Below, piece by piece: positions 25,181 to 34,003 of a stretch of DNA of 64,000 nt. The notes under the pieces are model-generated. The model searched no databases. It was not told the origin of the DNA and saw nothing but the letters and a program-made list of their open reading frames with translations. This stretch comes from Acidobacteriota bacterium (GTDB taxonomy: Bacteria > Acidobacteriota > Blastocatellia > Pyrinomonadales > Pyrinomonadaceae): assembly GCA_016713675.1 (NCBI GenBank), contig JADJOS010000005.1, positions 248,001-312,000 of the forward strand. The letters run 5' to 3'. How positions within the stretch are numbered: the stretch's first letter is position 1; each line of letters starts with the position of its first letter. Position numbers and translations under genes: made by a program.

Positions 25181-25558
25181 TTAAGCAGCGGCCTGGACTT
25201 GCTTGCTCAACGCATCCTTTGCCTGTCCAACGACCGTGGCGAAGGCTTCGGGCTGTTTGACGGCGAGGTCGGCGAGGACCTTACGGTCTAGCTCGATCTC
25301 GGCTAAGTTGAGGCCGTGAATGAACTGCGAATATTTAATGTCGTTAAGACGACAGGCCGCGTTGATGCGGACGATCCACAGTTTGCGAAAATCTCGCTTT
25401 TTCAACTTTCTGCCGGTATAGGCAAAGTTTAGTGCGCGTTCGACCGACTCTTTGGCCGAGCGATATAGTTTTGATTTAGTTCCACGATAACCTTTGGCTA
25501 AGGCTAATATTTTCTTACGTTTCTCTAGACGCTTATTACCACGTTTTGCTCTTGGCAT
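25181..25558 (-). CDS. rplT: Ribosomal protein L20
   Basis: 125 residues. It is basic, with the L20 pattern PRAKRGNKRLEKRKKILALAKGYRG and LWIVRINAACR. L20 binds 23S rRNA early in assembly of the large subunit and in many bacteria represses its own operon. AAAGGAG stands 6 bases before the ATG. It is the last gene of thrS-infC-rpmI-rplT and ends at a bidirectional terminator. Confidence 0.97.
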   Translation of the reverse strand: MPRAKRGNKRLEKRKKILALAKGYRGTKSKLYRSAKESVERALNFAYTGRKLKKRDFRKLWIVRINAACRLNDIKYSQFIHGLNLAEIELDRKVLADLAVKQPEAFATVVGQAKDALSKQVQAAA

Positions 25559-25580
25559 TTCTTCACTCCTTTCTGGCGTT

Positions 25581-25626
25581 TGGAGTTCCGCGTTTAGGCG
25601 GCCAGCCTGCTAAAGCAGGTACTCCA
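25581..25626. repeat. Small palindromic element between rpmI and rplT
   Basis: TGGAGT (25581-25586) and ACTCCA (25621-25626) bracket two small hairpins, CCGC/GCGG and CCTGC-TAAA-GCAGG. The style matches the longer palindromic elements at 8279 and 28748. It lies in the spacer of a ribosomal operon, where it may affect mRNA structure. Confidence 0.5.
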
Positions 25627-25633
25627 ATCATAA

Positions 25634-25837
25634 TTAATCTCTTCCGTACGGCAGCATCTTTTCGACGCGTTTCTGATCGCCTTCGGATACTAAAACGTCA
25701 ATATCAAGATTGCGTTTACGTTTGCTGGTCTTCTTTGTCAAGATGTGACGAGCATGGCTGTGGCCGCGTTTGAATTTGCCCGACGCTGTCGAGCGAAAGC
25801 GTTTTGCGGCGCCTTTGTGTGTTTTTAGTTTTGGCAT
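25634..25837 (-). CDS. rpmI: Ribosomal protein L35
   Basis: 67 residues and very basic, the normal length. It begins MPKLKTHKGAAKRFR and contains HARHILTKKTSKRKRNL, both standard for L35. AGGAGAGAGG precedes the ATG. It lies between infC and rplT as in nearly all bacteria. L35 is a component of the large ribosomal subunit. Confidence 0.97.
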   Translation of the reverse strand: MPKLKTHKGAAKRFRSTASGKFKRGHSHARHILTKKTSKRKRNLDIDVLVSEGDQKRVEKMLPYGRD

Positions 25838-25883
25838 AACCTCTCTCCTATAAATAACTTACGCAAACCACTTAATGTAGTTC

Positions 25884-26621
25884 TTAAAATATTTCGTCAT
25901 CGTCCTTTGGCTCAGGCTTCGCTTCCGCCTTCGGTTTAGAAACCCTTGCGGCTTTCTTAACCGGTGCCGGTGCGACGTCGTCGGCCTCGATCGAATCGAC
26001 CGGTGCGGTTTTCGCCGCTCTCTTGCTTACCGGAGCCTCAACAACTGGCTTTTTGGCATCTGGTACTTTCGCCTTTTTCGGATTAAAGATGGTGAACATC
26101 TGATAACCTTCCATCTTCGGATAGACCTCGACATCGGCTAGTTCCGCCAGATCCGCAGTCAATTTCTTCAGAATCTTAGCGCCGAGCTCGCGGTGCGTCA
26201 TTTCGCGGCCGCGAAAGGCGATCGCCGCTCTGACCTTGTCGCCTTCGCCGAGCCATTGCTTGGCGTGCTCCATTCGATAGTTGTAATCGTGATCGTCGGT
26301 GCCGGGGCGAAACTTGATCTCCTTTACCTGAACGGTGACCTGTTTCTTTTTGGCATCGTGGGCACGTTTCTTCTGTTCGTAAAGGAACTTGCCGTAATCG
26401 ATCAGTTTGCAAACCGGCGGTTTTGCGTTCGGAGCGATCTCGACGAGGTCGATGCCTCGATCTCTCGCTACCTGAATGGCGTCACGCACGTCCATTACGC
26501 CTAATGCCTCACCATTCTCGGTCACGACCCGCACGGACGGAACGCGGATACGTTCATTGGTCCGGTGCAGCGGCTCACGAAACCGCGGCTTAAATCTATT
26601 TCCACCAAATCGTCTTGCGAT
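25884..26621 (-). CDS. infC: Translation initiation factor IF-3, AUC start
   Basis: 245 residues if started at ATC (26621-26619), which has AAAGGAGG five bases upstream. From there the protein reads ARRFGGNRFKPRFREPLHRT then NERIRVPSVRVVTENGEALG, the conserved IF3 N-terminus that any later GTG or ATG start would remove. IF3 rejects non-AUG starts, and infC in many bacteria uses AUU or a similar poor codon for self-control. The C-domain ends at about residue 185 (MFTIFNPKK). A further 60-residue Lys/Ala/Pro/Asp tail (VSKRAAKTAPVDS ... EPKDDDEIF) is unusual and probably disordered. Confidence 0.95.
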   Translation of the reverse strand: MARRFGGNRFKPRFREPLHRTNERIRVPSVRVVTENGEALGVMDVRDAIQVARDRGIDLVEIAPNAKPPVCKLIDYGKFLYEQKKRAHDAKKKQVTVQVKEIKFRPGTDDHDYNYRMEHAKQWLGEGDKVRAAIAFRGREMTHRELGAKILKKLTADLAELADVEVYPKMEGYQMFTIFNPKKAKVPDAKKPVVEAPVSKRAAKTAPVDSIEADDVAPAPVKKAARVSKPKAEAKPEPKDDDEIF

Positions 26622-26648
26622 AAGTGCCTCCTTTGAAAATTAACTGTC

Positions 26649-28599
26649 TCAGTGACTTCGCGAAGCCTTTTGCTCCGCGATCATCAATGTGAACTCTTCC
26701 AACGACATCCGCCGATGTCACCCTGCTTTCGCTCGCGAACGGCAACTTGGCCATTTTCAAGCTCCTGATCGCCGAGGATCAGCATGTACGGAATCTTTTG
26801 CATTTGAGCGTCGCGAATTTTCGCGCCTATCTTATCAGATTTCGTGTTCGATTCTACACGAAATCCGGCTGAACGTAACTTCGCGGCAATGCCGTCAGCA
26901 TAATCATTGATTCGATCAGTGATCGGCAACACCGTGACCTGCACCGGTGCAAGCCATAACGGGAACGCTCCGGCGTAGTGTTCGATCAGCACACCAAAAA
27001 ACCTTTCGATCGAACCGAACAGCGCCCGATGGATCATAAACGGACGGTGTTTTAGGTTGTCATCACCGGTATATTCCAGCTCAAAACGCTCAGGCAGATT
27101 GAAATCAAGCTGAATGGTGCCGAGCTGCCAGATGCGGCCGATGGCGTCTTCGATCTTGATATCGATCTTGGGACCGTAAAAAGCGGCTTCGCCTTCGATC
27201 CGTTCGTACGAAATATCACGTTCTTTTAAAGCACTCGCGAGTTGATCTTCGGCTGCGGCCCAATCTTCGTCGCTGCCGAGATAACCTTTGTTTTCAGCAC
27301 CGCCGCGAACGGAAAGCTCGAATTTTACCTTGTCGAATCCGTAGGTATCAAATACTTTGATCGCAAAATCGAGACAATCAGCAACTTCGGCATGAACCTG
27401 ATCAGGCCGCACAAATAGATGAGCATCATCGACCGAAAATCCGCGTACACGCATCAGACCGTGAAGCGTTCCCGAGAGTTCGGCACGGTAAACGGTGCCC
27501 ATTTCGGAATATCGCTGCGGCAGATCGCGGTATGATTTCGGCGAAGCCTTATAAATACCGATGTGAAACGGGCAGTTCATCGGCTTGAGGCGATATTCTT
27601 CGTCCTCGATGCTGGTCGGTGCGTACATCGAATCAGAGTAGTTGCCCTCGTGGCCGCTCGTCACCCAAAGATTGCGTTTGGCGATGTGCGGCGTGAACAC
27701 AAAGCTGTAACCACGCTGCTCAAGCTCTTCGCGGAGCAGACGCTCCATCTCCATGCGGACAATACCGCCTTTTGGGTGCCAAAGGATAAGGCCGGCACCG
27801 TATTCGTCGGAGATCGAGAAGAGGTCGAGTTCTCGGCCGAGTTTACGGTGATCGCGTTTTTCAGCTTCTTCTCGCTGCAAGAGCCAAGCATCAAGTTCTT
27901 CCTGTTTGGCAAATGCGGTTCCGTATATACGCTGCATTTGCTCGCTCGGCGTCGCCTTTCCAATATGCACCTGACAGGGCGAGAAGTTTGAATGCTTTGA
28001 GTTTGCCGGTGTGCTGAACGTGCGGTCCCAAGCAGAAATCTACGAACGGCGAACCGTCGATGTAGTAAACCGTTGCTGAACCATCAACCTTTTCGTCTAT
28101 CAGTTCGCATTTGAGCGGTTCGTCGCGGTCTTTGAACATATCGAGGATCGCGGCCTTTTTTACCGTGTCGCGACGATAGCGCAGGTCACGCTTTGCCATC
28201 TCCGCATTTTTTCTCGATGACTGGCAGATCGGCCTCGGTCAGAGTCTGCGGAGCGATGACATCGTAATAGAAACCGTATCGTGGATCTTCCATTAAAGCC
28301 GGGCCAACGCCGAGCTTGGTTCCGGGATAGAGATCTAATAGAGCAGCAGCGAGAAGATGAGCGGTCGAATGACGCAGGACTTCGAGGCCGTCGCGTGTAT
28401 CGACGGTGATGGGTTCGATCGAGAGAACTTCGTCGGTTTGGACGAGTTCGGCATTCAGATCGACTTCCTCACCGTTAACTTTAGCGGCAAGCGATTTTTT
28501 TAGCACATCGCGGTCAAACACCTTGATCGCGTCCAAAACGGTCGCGGGCGAAGGGATCGACCGTTGCTGGTCCCCAAATTTTATGTTCAGTTCGCTCAT
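26649..28599 (-). pseudogene. thrS: Threonyl-tRNA synthetase, three frameshifts
   Basis: About 640 residues are recoverable in three frames. Frame one (28599-28186) has the TGS domain and the editing-site motif LRHSTAHLLAAAL. Frame two (about 28199-27960) has the rest of the editing domain (GPHVQHTGKLKAFKLL). Frame three (about 27960-26700) has the class II core with motif 2 YRAELSGTLHGLMRVRGF. The last 18 codons, MSLEEFTLMIAEQ to TGA 26651-26649, need a fourth frame. Lesions: one extra A in the A6 run 28207-28212, one extra base near 27950, one missing G near 26708. thrS is normally essential, so sequencing indels are the likely cause. It heads the infC operon. Confidence 0.85.
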
Positions 28600-28747
28600 A
28601 TTTAGTAAACGCTAATTGTCGATCGCCAATAGAAATCAACTATTGACGGTATACAGATAAGCCGCTGCGAAAACTTTCGCTGCTCTCACCATTCACTATC
28701 TGCAATTAACGATTTACTCGTCCACTACTACTAAAATAGATTTGATC

Positions 28748-28872
28748 CGATAAGAGCGACTTTGCTTTGTTCAAATCACGCCTAAAGGCGTAACTCTGAA
28801 CGGGTGTCCCGCCATTAGAGGCGGGTCGTAGTAGTTGTTAAAACAGCAAAGTACTTCGTAAGCATCTTATCG
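28748..28872. repeat. Extended imperfect palindrome upstream of thrS
   Basis: Outer arms CGATAAGA (28748-28755) and TCTTATCG (28865-28872) and inner arms ACTTTGCT(T)TGTT and AACAGCAAAGT enclose two hairpins, ACGCC-TAAA-GGCGT and CCCGCC-ATTAGA-GGCGGG. The whole could fold into a 125-nt cruciform. It lies in the 430-bp gap that also holds tRNA-Val. I see no protein gene or promoter I can defend in the rest of the gap. Confidence 0.65.
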
Positions 28873-28883
28873 AAAAATAAAAA

Positions 28884-28959
28884 TGGTAGTCTCTAGCAGA
28901 CTCGAACTGCTGACCCCTACCTTGTCAAGGTAATGCTCTACCAACTGAGCTAAGAGACT
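28884..28959 (-). tRNA. tRNA-Val (anticodon GAC)
   Basis: A 76-nt cloverleaf with encoded CCA. Acceptor stem AGTCTCT/AGAGACT, discriminator A. Anticodon loop TTGACAA gives GAC for GUC/GUU valine codons. The D arm (GCTCAGTTGGTAGAGC) and T arm (GTTCGAGTC) are regular. Confidence 0.95.
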
Positions 28960-29029
28960 AAACCCTCGCACTTTCAAGAGAAAAGCGAACCTAAAGAATG
29001 CCAAACACTGGCAAAACTGTCAAGTAAGG

Positions 29030-29983
29030 CTATGCAACGCCCGAACAAAATCGGTGCATTCCGATCGCAACCAATTTAGTTGTTCGGTTGTCTACATCAT
29101 ACGTTGGGTTGACCTCGCTGAATTCGATGATCTTTGTATTCGCAAGCGATGCGGCATATTTGACCAATTGGATGAACTCGCCGGCTCGAAGGCCTAACGG
29201 CGACGGTGCCGATGTTCCCGGTGCATCGGCTGATCGCACGACGCCGAGATCAAAGCTAAAGAAAGTATTAAGCGACGTGCTGTGGCCAATGAAATTTTGC
29301 CTGATTTGATCCTTTAATTCGATATCTGCCTCAGCGCGCGAACGGAGAAGTTCGAGACTTATGCGATGCACGTGATTGTCACGGAGAAATTCGTAATAGA
29401 CCGGCGAACAAAAATGCGCTTGGTATCCAACCTCGTAAAAGTATTGCGGTAAAAGGCGGCCCTCGTCCAAGAGCTGTCTATACGGTGTCCCGCAATTTGA
29501 CTGTTCGGCGATACGAATATCGAGGTGCGAATCAACATGCACGCCGATCCACATTTTAGAGCCATAGACCTCTGCCATCGCGACCCCGTCGGGATATGAA
29601 ACGTCGTTTCCGCCGCCAAGAACAATGATCCGTTTCCCGTCACGTAAGAGCTTTTCGATGACCGCGGCATGGCTCGCGTGCGTTTCCTCAAGCGTAGAGC
29701 CGATCTTCACGTCTCCGAGGTCGAATACGGCTCTCTTAATGTTGAACGGTGTTAGCTGGTAAAACTGTTCGCGGATAGCATCCGGGGCAGCGGCTGAACC
29801 GATACGGCCGCCGATCCGCCGGATCCCTTCGTCTTGGGGACATCCAAAGATGACAATGTCGGCTGATGCGTAATATTCAGGCTCGGAACGCACGACCTCG
29901 CCCATTCGCGGGTCATTCTTGTCGCTTCGACTAAAAAACAGGTCGCGGTCGGGTCGCGTCGTTTGTGTGAAAATGTCGCTCAT
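29030..29983 (-). CDS. Arginase-family hydrolase, probable formimidoylglutamase
   Basis: 317 residues from ATG 29983. Ureohydrolase fold with metal ligands in LGGGNDVSYP, VHVDSHLDIR and the later segment SFDLGVVRSADAPG. In classical arginases the last motif is SxDxDxxDP; here the second Asp is Gly, and the segment resembles the DLxxxxxAxAPGxSAP form of HutG proteins. HutG hydrolyses N-formimidoyl-glutamate to glutamate and formamide. hutU, hutI and hutH within 11 kb support that role, but it is not adjacent to them. Agmatinase or another ureohydrolase remains possible. Confidence 0.75.
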   Translation of the reverse strand: MSDIFTQTTRPDRDLFFSRSDKNDPRMGEVVRSEPEYYASADIVIFGCPQDEGIRRIGGRIGSAAAPDAIREQFYQLTPFNIKRAVFDLGDVKIGSTLEETHASHAAVIEKLLRDGKRIIVLGGGNDVSYPDGVAMAEVYGSKMWIGVHVDSHLDIRIAEQSNCGTPYRQLLDEGRLLPQYFYEVGYQAHFCSPVYYEFLRDNHVHRISLELLRSRAEADIELKDQIRQNFIGHSTSLNTFFSFDLGVVRSADAPGTSAPSPLGLRAGEFIQLVKYAASLANTKIIEFSEVNPTYDVDNRTTKLVAIGMHRFCSGVA

Positions 29984-30048
29984 GATTGAACTAATTATTT
30001 GCCTAATCAAAATAGAAGTCAAAGTTCAGACAAGACCCGCATATGTAA

Positions 30049-30076
30049 GTCACCGTACATACATGCGTACGGTGAC
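30049..30076 (+). promoter_or_regulatory. Perfect 10-bp inverted repeat in a divergent intergenic region
   Basis: GTCACCGTAC and GTACGGTGAC flank the 8-base spacer ATACATGC. It lies 66 bp upstream of the hutG-like start and 80 bp upstream of the glycine-zipper gene on the other strand. A repressor operator for either gene, or a 5' UTR hairpin, are both possible. Confidence 0.5.
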
Positions 30077-30155
30077 CAGCCATACTAGGGAAACGAAACA
30101 GCTTTCCCAGCGGACTTGTCTGCGGTTTCGATTTCGAAGAGGGAGAAAAGTTATT

Positions 30156-30506
30156 ATGAAAAAGTTTATATTTTCGGTGTTCCTTATGGCCCTATTCGCC
30201 GGCATGTTCGTATTTGCGGAACCTGCGGCTGTTCAGGCTCAGGCACAACAGAAAACCTACCTCAGAAAGGTCGTCCGAAATGGCAGGGTACGTTACATTC
30301 GCGTCGCTAAACCAAGTTTCTACCGCCGTCATCGTAACCGTGTGAATATGGCGATCGGAACTGGTGCCGGCGCCCTAATCGGCGGTATTGCCGGCGGCGG
30401 CAAAGGTGCACTGATCGGTGCCGGTGTTGGAGCGGGAAGTTCCGCTCTTTACACATACGTTTGGAACAAAAAGAAGCGGAAATACGTTAAAGTGCGACGT
30501 AACTAA
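30156..30506 (+). CDS. Exported glycine-zipper protein
   Basis: 116 residues from ATG 30156 with GAGGGAG upstream. A signal peptide (about 1-30, ending near AVQAQAQ) is followed by a basic segment (RKVVRNGRVRYIRVAKPSFYRRHRNR). Then comes a glycine zipper of GxxxG spacing (GTGAGALIGGIAGGGKGALIG) and a basic tail KKKRKYVKVRRN. Glycine-zipper proteins pack in or on membranes, often the outer membrane. Role is unknown. A strong terminator follows 23 bases downstream, so it is monocistronic. Confidence 0.72.
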   Translation: MKKFIFSVFLMALFAGMFVFAEPAAVQAQAQQKTYLRKVVRNGRVRYIRVAKPSFYRRHRNRVNMAIGTGAGALIGGIAGGGKGALIGAGVGAGSSALYTYVWNKKKRKYVKVRRN

Positions 30507-30528
30507 AAACATCCTGCACCGTCAACAG

Positions 30529-30562
30529 CGCCGTATGATATTGATCTTACGGCGTTTTTTTT
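30529..30562 (+). terminator. Intrinsic terminator of the glycine-zipper gene
   Basis: Stem CGCCGTA/TACGGCG with a 12-base loop followed by eight T. The following 230 bp up to the M1 peptidase stop show no further feature. Confidence 0.88.
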
Positions 30563-30788
30563 GTCCCCGAACACGAAACGAGCAATAAACCTTGTGACGA
30601 AGCTGGCAGGATGCTAACCGCCCCTTGTTACGCTCCGAAATAGGAGCAACTGAAAAATCACGTATAGACGTTCAATATGTACACAATTCGCGTTGCCTGT
30701 AAAATATCAATCCGATGCAACCGTATGTACTGACCCTTCAGACTTCCACATTGGATCACGATAGAGTCCGGTCTGTTCCGTATACACA

Positions 30789-32447
30789 CTACTCAACCCT
30801 TTTAAGATCAGAATCCATCAGGATCCAGATGTTGGGATCAAGAACAACTTTCTCGGGTTCGCCGGTCACTTTGATCAAAAACTCGTTTGACTTGGCATTG
30901 GCCTGAACTGTCTTCATCTGCGGCTTTGCCTGGCCGGGATAATAGACGGCTATTTCGATCGGCATTTTGAACAAGCTGCCGTCGGTTTGTACCTGATCCA
31001 ATTTGATGTTGATCTGTTTTTCCCCTGCGTCAAAGCGCCAGGTACCGGCATATTTCAAAGTTCCGGGTTTGTATAGCCATTGTTCAAAGAAGCCTGAAAG
31101 GTCTTTGCCCGCAACCTCTTCCATCACATGACGAAAATCGCCAACCGTCGCGTGACCGTCGCGATATTTGTGGTAATAGATCTTGATCCCTTTCCAGAAG
31201 TTCTCCGTGCCAACTACGCCCCGCAGCATATGCAGAGTCCAGCTTCCTTTTTGATAGATTTGGCTCGTCGTCACGTCGTTCATGTCCTTAAGATTGTCGT
31301 GAACAAGCCGGTACTGCGGGTTTTTCAAATAGAAAGCATCAACCGACTTTTTGCTTGAACGTAGGCCTTCGACAAATTCATCGCGTCCATATTGGTGTTC
31401 GATAAAGAGCAATGTGAAGTAGGTGGCGAATCCTTCGCTTAACCAGATCTCATCCCAATCCTTTTCGGTCACAGCGTTGCCGAACCATTGATGAGCGATC
31501 TCATGGATGACGACGTTACGCCAGCGAATCGATCGGTCGCCCGAAACTGAATTTTCGCTGTAAAGGATCGCAGATGCGGCTTCCATGCCGCCGCTAACGC
31601 TGTTGGACTGGATGTTCGCAAGCTTTTCATAAGAAAACGGTCCAACGGCGTCGCTGTAGAAGGCCAATGCCTTTTTAGTGACGACGTCGAAATCGTAAAA
31701 GCCGGCGTCACGATCCTGATGATAGACCCAAGTCTGGATCGATCGGCCTTGGAATTCGTCAACATATTGAACCGCAAAACGGGCGACGCCAAGCACATAA
31801 AGCCATGAGGCGATCGGCACCGACTGTTTCCAATGAGTGCGGCGGAGATCGTTCGGAAGATCCGTCTCTTCGACCTTCAGACCATTTGAAACAACTTGGT
31901 AATGACTAGGTGCAGTGACGATAAATTCACACACGGCCTTATCCGAAGGATGGTCTACCGTCGGCAGCCAATTGCGTCCTTTGTCCGGCCAGTTGTCGCT
32001 AAAAAATGTGCGTTCCCCGTATTTATTATTGGCGATCTTTAGGCCGGTAGCCGGGATCCCCTTATATGCGATCGTGAATTTCCCACGTTGGTTCGCTTTT
32101 GAAATGGCAGGCAGTTTGATGAAAAGTGCATTGTCCTGATGGCGAAATAAGGCAGGCGTCCCGTCAGCGGTAACACCGCTGACGCTCATCCCTTTGCCCG
32201 CCATTTCAGTAGACGCTTTGATCAAGTCGAGCCTCAGTTCCGGAATACCGTTATCAAGGAAAACGACGTCCACCGTTGCTTCTGCAGTAATTTCATCGGT
32301 TGTATCGGAGAGAACGATCCGGAAAGTGTAGTTGATAACATCAATGCCCGGATTTTTTGGATACGTATCCCAAGACGCTTTAGCCGCCAATGGTAAACCT
32401 ATCATCAGCAGCAGGGAAATCGAAAAAAGTTTGATCAGATGTTTCAT
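30789..32447 (-). CDS. Secreted M1-family zinc aminopeptidase
   Basis: 552 residues with a signal peptide (about 1-24). It has the M1 beta-saddle domain (about 30-215) and the thermolysin-like domain. The exopeptidase motif is SGGMEAAS (about residue 268), and the zinc site is HEIAHQWFGNAVTEKDWDEIWLSEG split as HEIAH plus the downstream Glu (WLSEG). It trims N-terminal residues from peptides in the periplasm or outside. It is shorter than ePepN, lacking the C-terminal ERAP-like domain. Two bases separate it from the Xaa-Pro peptidase gene upstream, so the two form a peptide-degrading operon. Confidence 0.9.
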   Translation of the reverse strand: MKHLIKLFSISLLLMIGLPLAAKASWDTYPKNPGIDVINYTFRIVLSDTTDEITAEATVDVVFLDNGIPELRLDLIKASTEMAGKGMSVSGVTADGTPALFRHQDNALFIKLPAISKANQRGKFTIAYKGIPATGLKIANNKYGERTFFSDNWPDKGRNWLPTVDHPSDKAVCEFIVTAPSHYQVVSNGLKVEETDLPNDLRRTHWKQSVPIASWLYVLGVARFAVQYVDEFQGRSIQTWVYHQDRDAGFYDFDVVTKKALAFYSDAVGPFSYEKLANIQSNSVSGGMEAASAILYSENSVSGDRSIRWRNVVIHEIAHQWFGNAVTEKDWDEIWLSEGFATYFTLLFIEHQYGRDEFVEGLRSSKKSVDAFYLKNPQYRLVHDNLKDMNDVTTSQIYQKGSWTLHMLRGVVGTENFWKGIKIYYHKYRDGHATVGDFRHVMEEVAGKDLSGFFEQWLYKPGTLKYAGTWRFDAGEKQINIKLDQVQTDGSLFKMPIEIAVYYPGQAKPQMKTVQANAKSNEFLIKVTGEPEKVVLDPNIWILMDSDLKRVE

Positions 32448-32449
32448 AG

Positions 32450-33903
32450 CTATTTTTTCAGTGGCAGCGACGTTGCCGGACGAAATTGGATCAAGCCCTT
32501 TTCAGTCATTGTCCGTTCTATATCTTCGATCTTTGACGGCACAAAAGCGCTCAGATTTTCGGCTCCGTCAGCCGTCACGACGACTACGTCTTCGATCCGG
32601 ACGTAAAGTCTTTCTTCGTGGATCCAGATCATTGGGTCGATCGTAAAAACCATTCCAGGTTCGAGTTTGATGCCGCGAACCTGACCAACGTCATGAACAG
32701 CCATACCGACTGGATGCTGAAAGTGGCCTCGGAATTTAAGGCCCTCGGTTACCGCTTTGAGATGTGCGGCATTTTCGAACGACGCACCGGTCAAATATTG
32801 GGTCATATCCTTTGCCGCAGAATCAAGGACGAAGTCCGATGTAACGCCCGGCCGGATGTACTTAAAAAGTGCATCACGGTAAGCTAAAACGAAATCGGTC
32901 AGAGCACGTTGTCCCTTAGTGTATTTGCCATTGACCGGCCACATCGCGTCACATCGCTGGTGTAATAACGATAGTCCGGCGCGTAATCCATCAATACCAG
33001 ATCGCCGTCTTTAAGCTTGTCAGCCTTCCTGAAATAATGCCCCATATAGCCATTGCTGCCGCCGCCGATGATCGAGGCATAGCCGTCACCACGCGCGCCG
33101 TGAAGGTAAAAAATGTACTTTGCAGCGGCATCAAGCTGATATTCATATACTGCCGGTTCGGTCGATCGCATCGCCTCGATGATAGCCAGGCCGGCAATCT
33201 CAGTTGCTTTTCGAATAAGTTCGATCTCGCTTTTTGATTTTATGTTTCGGAGACCGTCCAGAATAGGCGAAAGATCGCGAACCTCAAACTGCGGCACACG
33301 TAGACTCAATAATTCCCGAAAGCGAGCCTCTCGCGAGGGCAGTCCGTCCCACGGATTTGATGAAACTCGGGCTTGTTCATTTAACAGCTCATCGCGACTG
33401 TCGGTCCCGATCTCTGCCGGACTCAGCGGCGTGTAGAGTATTGGTGCCGGCGGTCTTAGCAGACCTTTTCCGACCAGATCAAGCGACAAGGACTCAATAC
33501 TGCGCACTTGGTCGATACCAGTAAGCTCTTTGATCAGCTCGCCGTCCTCGGCAGAAAGGATCTTTCCCTCGTTAAGCTCTCGGCCGGCATCCCGGTGCGG
33601 AAGATAAACGGTTGTTTTTTGGTTGCGTCCGTCAAGCAGAAGATATGCGTGCGGCGTTTCAAGACCGCTGAGATAATAGAATTCGTTCGATTGTCGAAAT
33701 ACATTAAAATCACCGGTGCCCTTCGCTCCCTGAATTAAGGCAATTGCATTTTTGCCGATCCTCTCAAAAAGTTTCGCTCGCCGTGCGGCGAACTCCTCTT
33801 TTGGAAAATCCGTTTGATAGTAGTGCCGGTCTTGTGCAAATGCGCTGCCGGCTATCACCAAGAGCAGGAACAAAGTCGAGACGCTAATTCCTTTTTTTTT
33901 CAT
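32450..33903 (-). pseudogene. Exported Xaa-Pro aminopeptidase (M24), frameshifted
   Basis: Two frames overlap at 32944-32899 and join into about 484 residues. The first (from 33903) has a signal peptide, the creatinase-like N-domain and the first metal ligands of the pita-bread fold (LMDYAPDYRYYTSDVTR). The second (to 32450) has the rest: HPVGMAVHDVG, EPGMVFTIDP and RIEDVVVVT, all metal or proton-transfer sites of aminopeptidase P. Adding one base at about 32945 gives TSDVTRMWPVNG in frame. It removes N-terminal residues preceding proline. A sequencing error is likely, because all ligands are conserved. Confidence 0.82.
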
Positions 33904-34003
33904 TTGTATTAATTTTCTATCGTCCTGTTTATAGATGAAAAATTATGCGGCTGTTTCAAGTCGGGTCAAGAGCGATTATCAAAAATGCAAATAGTCTACT
34001 GAT

